From assembly GCA_000277445.1 (NCBI GenBank), contig AJWJ01000109.1:1-53943 (forward strand): DNA of 53,943 nt, in the 5' to 3' direction. Source of the stretch: Polysphondylium violaceum. Its lineage: Eukaryota > Evosea > Eumycetozoa > Dictyosteliales > Dictyosteliaceae. Both the position numbers and the translations under genes were made by a program. A model generated the notes under the pieces. That model was not told where the DNA came from. It saw only the letters and a list, made by a program, of their open reading frames with translations, and did not search any database. The number at the start of each line of letters is the position of its first letter. Within the stretch, counting starts at the first letter, position 1. This document shows, piece by piece, positions 46,708-53,943 of this stretch.

Positions 46708-47841
46708 TTAAATCAAGACCAATAAAGCACTGGCGAGTGAAACCAAAATGGACATTGCTAATCTATTTGGATAAAAAGAGATGGATCCAGATGAATTTAA
46801 GGGCTCAGGATTTTCGATTTTTGAAATTAAATCTGTAAGGGCATTTACAACTTCAACAGGATTATCGGTTGGGATATGGTGGCTAGAGGTGTAGTCAATG
46901 ATGTGTTTAGAGTTTGATGATAGCTTGGCCATATCATTTTGTCTGGCCATCCATGCCTGACCACTGGCAGCTGCAGTAATTACTACAAATGGAGTGTTTT
47001 TGTATGGGTACTCTTCAGTTTCTTGGAGTCTATTTACGGCATTTAATACTTTTAATGAGCTTTGGAACATGGTACCCAATTCTTGAGTGGCAGCATTTAA
47101 ATATTTGTTCGAAGAGTCTGGGTAAATGTCTTGATTGTTTTTGAGGGCAATTTTTGGCAATTTGACACTGTTGGTATAGTAGCCAAAGTTTGGTCCAATT
47201 CTACCCTCTTGACAGGCTAAGACAAAGCCGTCGTGATTTTCAGTATTATTTTTAATGTAGCTTTTAAAGGTATCCATAGTGGAACCCATATTGGCAATCC
47301 ACCAAGGGTCATTGTAAAATTCTTTATCGGTACCATCAATACTAAGGAGACCAATGACGTCGGATGGGTAGGCGAGATAGTAGGATTGGAGATTAATACC
47401 TCCCCATGACCAACCAGTGATAACATATGGTGGTTGGAAATTAAGGATATTTAAAGAGGCTCTAAGACGACGGGCAAAATCGAAGGAATCAATACCATAA
47501 GGAGATAGATCTGAATAACCATAGCCATATCTATCAAAGAAAATGGCATTTTTAATTTTCAAATCAGTCATTTTAGGAATTAAATTTAACAAAACACTTC
47601 CCCAAGAGCTGGAAAAGTATGGTAGACCAGAGTCAAACAATAGGGTGTAGCCACTGGTGATGTTTGGATTCTCATAGGTTCTTACATGGAGTTTTAGTCC
47701 TTCAAACAAAACAAGATGACTTACACCAAAGTCATTTTGATCAATGAGACCAGGTGTAGTGAAAACACTTTGACTTGAAGAAAAAGTAAAAATACTACAT
47801 AAAAGTACAATTGCTATGTATAGAATGTTGTTGTTGACCAT
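46708..47841 (-). CDS. Secreted, probably GPI-anchored alpha/beta hydrolase
   Basis: This single-exon gene encodes 377 residues. A signal peptide (~1-23, hydrophobic core ILYIAIVLLCSIF) precedes an alpha/beta-hydrolase fold. HVRTYENPN starts the core, an oxyanion region precedes FFDRYGYGYSD (~101-111), the nucleophile elbow is GWSWG with Ser145, and a candidate catalytic His is in SSHHIPTDNP (His321 or 322). An acid residue cannot be fixed by eye. The C-terminus has a small-residue patch NSSGS followed by a hydrophobic tail ending LASALLVLI without a charged cytosolic tail, as in GPI-anchored proteins. Substrate is unknown; related fold members include proline iminopeptidases and haloalkane dehalogenase-type esterases. 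The start is the first ATG of the frame and gives the signal peptide. Confidence 0.85.
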   Translation of the reverse strand: MVNNNILYIAIVLLCSIFTFSSSQSVFTTPGLIDQNDFGVSHLVLFEGLKLHVRTYENPNITSGYTLLFDSGLPYFSSSWGSVLLNLIPKMTDLKIKNAIFFDRYGYGYSDLSPYGIDSFDFARRLRASLNILNFQPPYVITGWSWGGINLQSYYLAYPSDVIGLLSIDGTDKEFYNDPWWIANMGSTMDTFKSYIKNNTENHDGFVLACQEGRIGPNFGYYTNSVKLPKIALKNNQDIYPDSSNKYLNAATQELGTMFQSSLKVLNAVNRLQETEEYPYKNTPFVVITAAASGQAWMARQNDMAKLSSNSKHIIDYTSSHHIPTDNPVEVVNALTDLISKIENPEPLNSSGSISFYPNRLAMSILVSLASALLVLI

Positions 47842-50800
47842 TTTTTTTCTTTAAATTAATATGAAAATAATGTATTCGTAAATTTAAAATTTTAAAAAAG
47901 TAAAATATTAAATTAAGATTATTGATTGATGGGTCAATTAATTGTTGTTGATGATGGTATTGTGGGGAGTGAGTAGTGATACAAATTTAGTTGGTGATTA
48001 AATAAAAATACAATTTGGGTGGAGTTTTTGTTGAATAAAGAGATAATAAACAACAAAAGATGGTTTAGATTATTTACAAATACAATACAATAGGGGAAGG
48101 TTGTGGAATTATGATAAGGGATTTATAAATATTGATACAGAAAAAAAAAAAAGAAAAAGTAGATTCTTTTTATAAAGATTACCAATAATTGTATAGAGGA
48201 GAGAGAAGTATTTGGATCTAGATTAAAATTGGGTTAAAAGTATTAATTAATAAGAATCCTGATTGAATTGATTAAAAATAGTTTTTCGTATTGTGTTGGT
48301 GATTAAAATAGACAAAAGTGGGTGTGGTGTTGTGGTAATGTGGGGGTTTGTTTGATTAATTTCCAAAAGGTCTATATTGAAAAAGAAAAACACACATACA
48401 CCACCAACACCACACATTTGGTATAGATATAGATATCTAAACAAATATATCGTATATAAATATATATGTGGGTGAGTGAGTGTCGTCAAATTGTTATTTT
48501 TAAAACTCGCAATTTGACTTTTAAGATGAGTAAGAGTTTTTTTTTTATTCTATAATAGAATGTAGTAAGCTTTGTTGATGAGATTAACTTACCTATTAAC
48601 TCTCTTTATGTAAAATAATAATAATATAAGAAATATAAAAACAACTATGTGTTTATCAAGTGGTTGTGGAAAAAAGGGAATGAAAAAAAAAGTGTTGGTT
48701 TATGGAATTTAAAATTGGAATTAAATATTTTAATTTATTTGATCTAAAATAAACAAAGAAAACAAGACACACAAACACACGCGTTTTGTTTTAAAAGTGA
48801 TTAAAATTAATTTAAAAAAAAACACAAACACACCCTTTCGCCTCCTTTTAAATTTGATTGACTGAAAAAAAAAAAAAATAAATATTTAAATAAAATGGAA
48901 AAAAGAAAAAACAATTAAGAGGAGAGCTAGGTGGGAAGGGTCGACTGGATATTGAATTGAAAAAATAATTAAAAGCTCATATAAACACCAAAAATAAAAT
49001 CCCACACACAAACACAGTTCTTTGGTAATTGTGGAGTGGTAATGGTGGTTGAGTATATATAATTGATTGGTAAGAAAACAAGAGAGTGATAAATATAGCA
49101 GTAGTTTTAGAACACTGCAGGGATTGATGTGAGCATACAGATATCTGACCAGATACCCTATTTTTAAAAACACCACACTTTCACACACTTACCTTTAGTT
49201 TTTTTTTTTTTCTAATGTTTTGGTAATGGTACAAAGGTAATATGGTACAAAGGAAGGATGGAGGAACACAAAAGATAATGCTTCTGTTGATGTAGATGGC
49301 TATGTTTGTTGTTGTTGTTGTTGTTATTGTTGATTGATAGATGTGTTGGATGTATTTATATAGTTTATGATTGTGATTAGAGGAGTTGAGTGTTTGAGAT
49401 GAGAAAAAATAAAAAAAAAGATGATTAAAAAGTCATCATATATATATGCATTTTAGGCTGACACAAAGTTTTGTGTGTGCTCTTTTTCAGAGTTGGGGGT
49501 GGGTGTGATATCTATGCAGCGTGGTTGATGAGTGTGGTTGGTTTTCGCCAAGATTTGATCAAGATTTTTTTGAAAAAAAGGGTGGGTGGTGCCGGATGAC
49601 ATGTGAGTGAATTTTGAAAAAAAAAAAAGAGTAGAATACACGGTGGGTGCTGTATATGCAATTTTAAAGAGAGCTCCTTGTTTTTCTTTGATTGTATTTG
49701 TTTTTTAAAGAAATCTTGGGATTTGGATCCATTTTTCATAAAGTTTCTTGATCTATTTTTAATGCACATCGGGTATTTTGTGTGTGTTGTGTGTTGAGGT
49801 GAATGAGCGGTTTTAATATTTGTCTGTTGGCTATGTATGTGTGTGTGCGTGGGTGTGAGTGTGCTTTTCATACATATGATAGGTATAGATGGAGATTAGA
49901 TGGTTGTGTTTGAAGTGTGGGGTGATTGAAATAGTATATTGTGTGTGTGTGGTTCTTTATTTGCGAGAGGAGGTGAAATATGTTGTTTTAAATAGAAGAG
50001 TAGTATCAAACTCTCACTCATCAATAGTAAAGACCACTTGTGGTAATTGTGGGTAGCTGAATTGCATAGCGACTCTTGTTTTTTTCAGAATTACAATTAT
50101 AAAAAGAGGTGATTTTAGGAAAAGAAGGAGATGAGGCGGAGAAAATAAAACATATGATGAGGGGATCAAAGAGAGGTAGCATTTTGATACTGATTTTCAA
50201 TGGGGCCTCTATCTTGTAATTGAAATATAATAGGAATTCCAAAACGCCTCTGCACATTTTATACTTTTGTACTAATTGTCTAATATTAGGTGTATTGGAA
50301 GTTGGTTTGTAGTATTAGAAACAAAGTCTGACTTTTACCAATTGGCATGTACAGTTGTGTGAGTTGTTGGTTTGATATACTACTATAGTATACAATACCT
50401 CCTTCTCTTTCCCACCCCCTTATCTCTTATCCAAATCTATCATCTTCATCATCATCAGCTTTCAATAATTTTAGAATTGCTTATTGATGATGAGTGGGCG
50501 CATGGGTCTCAAAGTGATTAGATTGATTTGTAAATGGAGTGGAGAGATCACCATAGTCTAATCTTGTTTAAAGTGTTGTGTATGTATCGATTTACTTGAA
50601 AAAATAATTCAGTCAAAGATTCTTTTCTATGAAATCATAAATTTAGAAATTTTAGACCCTGTGACGAATTCCTAACTGATCCCATGCGTTATGTCGTGTG
50701 GTTGTGGGTGTGGGGGGTGGTTGTTGAGATATGCGCAAGATTTTTTTCTTTTAAATTAAATTCAAAGGTTTTGTGGAACAATCAATCAATAACATTAATT

Positions 50801-50994
50801 GGTATGATTTCTATCCTCGTATATTTAAACCTATAAACACAAAGTTTTATTCGTATCATTTTGTTCATTACTAGGAAAAAAATAAAACAATTAAATAAAA
50901 AAATGTAAAAAAAAAAAAATGATCATTTTTCATGATTTTCTCGAAAAAGCCCAGATCACTCCTCGAAATAGAGTGAAGTTGTATACAGAGAAAG
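47842..50994. other. 3.2 kb gene-free divergent region
   Basis: This lies between the divergent starts of the hydrolase (minus) and XPD (plus). It is a mosaic of A/T tracts, GT/CA-rich sections (e.g. 48760-48840, 49760-49860, 49920-49960), a GTT run at 49306-49324 and an ATATAT run at 49438-49446. Several minus-strand frames of 62-119 codons occur (48886-49188, 49453-49871, 50021-50257); all are His/Thr/Leu/Phe-rich translations of CA or T tracts, without family signatures, and are taken as chance. A G-rich patch (50695-50722) is notable only for composition. Confidence 0.6.
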
Positions 50995-53612
50995 ATGAAG
51001 TTTTATATCGAAGATCTTTTAGTTTATTTCCCCTATGCTTACATCTATCCAGAGCAATATAGTTATATGTTGGCTCTTAAAAGATCATTGGATGTTGGTG
51101 TAGGTGTTTGTTATTGTTATCATGGATGCATGAGAAAACGCATAGATAGATAGATAATAGAGGATAGGATATTGATATTGCGATACTATACTATTGTAGG
51201 GACCATGTATATTAGAGATGCCATCTGGTACTGGTAAAACAGTATCTTTGTTATCATTGATTTCATCATATCAACTTAAAAACCCATCTGTTAAATTGGT
51301 GTATTGTTCAAGAACAGTGCCCGAAATTGAACAGGCCACTGAAGAAGCTAGAAGAGTTATAAACTATAGAAATTCAGAATTGGGTGCATCTGCACCAAAA
51401 ACACTGTGTATGTCAATGTCTTCAAGAAGAAATCTATGTATTCACCCAAGAGTGAGTGAGGAAAGAGAATCTAGAACAGTTGATTCCCTATGTAGAGATT
51501 TAACAACACCATGGGCAAGAGCTAATCCAAATTCAGAGAAATGTAAATATTTTGAAGTAAGTATATTAGTAGTAGGAGTAGTAGTATGACATAAACAAAC
51601 AAATCTAACAAACCAAAAGAACTTTGAAGAAAAAGGTCAAGAGCTATTATTAGAAGGTGTATATACATTGGAGGATTTAAAAGAATATGGATACAAGAAT
51701 GGAATGTGTCCATACTTTTTATCAAGACATATGATTAATTTTGCAAATATAGTTATTTTTAGTTATCAATATCTTTTGGATCCAAAGATTGCATCATTGA
51801 TCTCCTCATCTTTTCCTTCAAACTCTATTGTCGTGTTCGATGAAGCTCATAATATTGATAATGTTTGCATTAATTCATTGAGTATTAATATCGATAACAG
51901 AGTATTGGAATCAAGTTCAAAGAATATAACAAAAATCAATCATACATTGGAAAAGTAATAATCTTATCTAATATCCTATACTCTATAGTATGTAATACTA
52001 ATAACATACATATATATAGTTTAAAAAAAGTAGATGAACAAAGATTAAAACAGGAATATCTAAGATTAGTTCAGGGTTTGGCTAGAAGTGGATCAACACA
52101 ATCAGAGGAATTATCAGCAGATCCAGTCTTACCCAGTGACGTTATTCAAGAAGCAGTGCCTGGTAATATTAGAAAAGCAGAACATTTTATAAGTTTAATG
52201 AGAAGAGTAATAGATTATTTAAAGAGTAGATTGAGATCACAGATGGTCATCTCTGAATCTCCCATGGCTTTTCTTCAAAGTCTCTATCATGCAACACAAA
52301 TCTCTAGCAAAACACTTAGATTCTGCTCGGCTAGATTAAGTTCTTTGCTGAGAACACTTAAAATCACCGATGTCAATCAATTCTCTGGTATCTCTTTGAT
52401 TGCAGATTTTGCCACCCTGGTCGGCACATACAACTCTGGTTTCCTCATCATCATTGAGCCCTACTACCAAAAGGGTGCGAACCAATTTGACCCCATCTTT
52501 CAATTTTGTTGTCTCGATGCCTCGATAGGTATGAAGCCAATCTTTGAGAAATACCGATCGGTCGTCATCACCTCTGGCACCCTCTCGCCCTTGGAAATGT
52601 ATACAAAGATGCTTAATTTCCGTCCAACGATGATTGAACGTCTCTCTATGAGTCTCAATAGAAACTGTATCTGTCCCTGCATTCTTACTCGTGGCAGCGA
52701 CCAAATCTCTATCAGTACCAAATTTGACGTGCGTAGTGATACGGCCGTCGTCCGTAACTATGGCTCGCTTTTGGTGGAAACCTCGGCCATTGTGCCCGAT
52801 GGCATCATTTGCTTCTTTACCTCATACTCGTACATGGAGCAAATTGTGTCTGTCTGGAACGAAATGGGTCTCCTCAACAACATCCTCACAAACAAACTCA
52901 TTTTCGTTGAGACTTCTGACCCTGCCGAATCAGCCCTTGCCCTCCAAAACTACAAAAAAGCATGCGACAGTGGTAGAGGCGCCGTGTTGCTCTCTGTGGC
53001 CCGTGGCAAAGTCTCTGAAGGCATTGATTTTGACAACCAGTATGGCAGATGCGTCATTCTCTATGGCATACCATACATCAACACCGAGAGCAGAGTGTTG
53101 CGTGCACGTCTCGAGTTTCTTCGTGATAAATATCAAATCAAAGAGAATGAATTTCTTACTTTTGATGCCATGAGAACAGCCTCTCAATGTGTTGGCCGTG
53201 TTATTAGAGGTAAGCAAGATTACGGTATCATGATTTTCGCCGATAAAAGATACAATCGTCTCGACAAGAGAAGCAAACTTCCACAATGGATTCTCCAATT
53301 TTGTCAACCCCAACACCTCAATCTCTCTACCGATATGGCAATTCAACTTTCAAAACAATTTTTAAGAGAAATGGGTCAACCATTTTCAAGGGTAAGTGTT
53401 TGGAATCTATTTTTGTTTTAATTCGTTTATATATTAATATACTATTTTATTACTCAAAATAGGAAGAACAACTTGGAAAATCTTTATGGAGTCTTGAACA
53501 TATTGAAAAACAACCAACTAGTAAACCTCCAACCACCACAAATAACATTACCAACAATAATAATGGAAATACCAATAATGGAAATCATACTAATGATGCT
53601 ATGCAATTATAA
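50995..53612 (+). CDS. repD: XPD helicase, TFIIH subunit
   Basis: XPD is the 5'-3' iron-sulphur helicase of TFIIH for nucleotide-excision repair and a structural part of transcription initiation. Exons 50995-51099, 51200-51556, 51620-51954, 52020-53391 and 53463-53612 give 772 residues. The start [21 protein letters not shown] matches the family N-terminus. Walker A is MPSGTGKT (42-49). The four Fe-S cysteines are at 115, 133, 150 and 184, nearly matching human 116, 134, 155 and 190. DEAH is at 228-231 ([10 protein letters not shown]). The helicase C-domain has [33 protein letters not shown] and [20 protein letters not shown]. The first donor was set at GTAGGT (51100) to keep phase with [10 protein letters not shown]. 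The last exon is an Asn/Thr-rich dictyostelid extension after the conserved [13 protein letters not shown]. Confidence 0.97.
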
Positions 53613-53943
53613 ATCCAAATTAAACTATTACTTTAAAAATCATCAATTTTCTTTTTTTATTTAGTTATATTGGATAAAAGAACTATACAATAAAACTATC
53701 GGAGATATCGTATGGAAGTAAGCCTCAAAGAGAACTGTATTGAAATTGATATCAAATTCTCATAATCAGAAATTACCCATGTCATGGTTTTACACCGATT
53801 TAAATTTTAATTAAAAAATCGTGTCATAGTTCATAATGTTTTATTATTTGATGATAAATAATTTACAAGTACATTTATACAGGCCACCACTGTACTAGTC
53901 TCATCGTGTCCTCCCGATGATATATTTGTAATACATCATGCTA
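53613..53943. other. Downstream of XPD, to window edge
   Basis: These 331 bases hold the XPD 3' UTR and then AT-rich DNA. The last 70 bases are of more balanced composition (CCACCACTGTACTAG) but too short to judge for a gene. Confidence 0.6.

Noticed and set aside
48886-50257. Minus-strand frames up to 119 codons upstream of XPD
   Set aside because: His/Thr/Pro runs come from CA-rich repeats; no signal peptide, domain or splice structure.

Overview
This window is nuclear DNA from a dictyostelid social amoeba. The evidence is very AT-rich intergenic DNA with long A/T tracts, short AT-rich introns bounded by GTA(A/T)GT and (T)AG, Asn/Thr/Gln homopolymer runs inside proteins, an FNIP-repeat gene, and a gene set (GPHR, Atg4, GARP, Siw14-type phosphatase) typical of Amoebozoa. 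The exact species cannot be named from sequence alone. No virus-like element, transposon, tRNA, rRNA or CRISPR array was found.

Layout, left to right: 3' end of an FNIP-repeat gene (1-529,+); mitochondrial ribosomal protein bL9 (1066-1879,-); a BRPF/NTO1-like chromatin scaffold with EPL, PHD, extended PHD and bromodomain (2148-7086,-); a small-domain methyltransferase (7766-8615,+); DNA ligase III with tandem BRCT domains (8670-12182,-); an Arf-family GTPase with a Gln-to-Pro change in switch II (13258-13956,+), flanked on both sides by decayed gene pieces; Atg4 protease (14539-16450,-); Cdc25 phosphatase (17795-20026,-); a 3.7 kb gene-free stretch; Golgi pH regulator (23720-25454,+); Siw14-like phosphatase (25677-26347,-); OTUD5-like deubiquitinase (27040-28401,+); a RING/B-box/coiled-coil gene with a doubtful 3' continuation (28883-30845,+); a three-exon gene that joins Skp1, a FYVE-like zinc finger and a PI3-kinase (30922-34124,-); Vps53 of GARP (34572-37402,+); alanine aminotransferase (40194-42169,+); an XPR1/SPX-EXS phosphate exporter (43060-45493,+); a small secreted protein (45820-46383,+); a GPI-anchored-looking alpha/beta hydrolase (46708-47841,-); and XPD helicase of TFIIH (50995-53612,+).

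There is no operon logic. Neighbours share themes only loosely: membrane traffic and phosphoinositides (GPHR, PI3K fusion, Vps53, Atg4, Arf-like), inositol-phosphate/phosphate handling (Siw14-like, XPR1), and DNA repair (ligase III, XPD). The strongest novelty candidate is the Skp1-FYVE-PI3K fusion, which would place an SCF-type adaptor fold and a divergent lipid kinase in one polypeptide. Secondary points are a degenerate second bromodomain, the Arf-like Q-to-P change, two relics of the B-box gene family around the Arf-like gene, and a repeated pattern in which the middles of long exons are much richer in C-ending codons than exon parts near introns. All gene models were spliced by eye from reading frames and splice-site consensus; none is supported by transcript data here.
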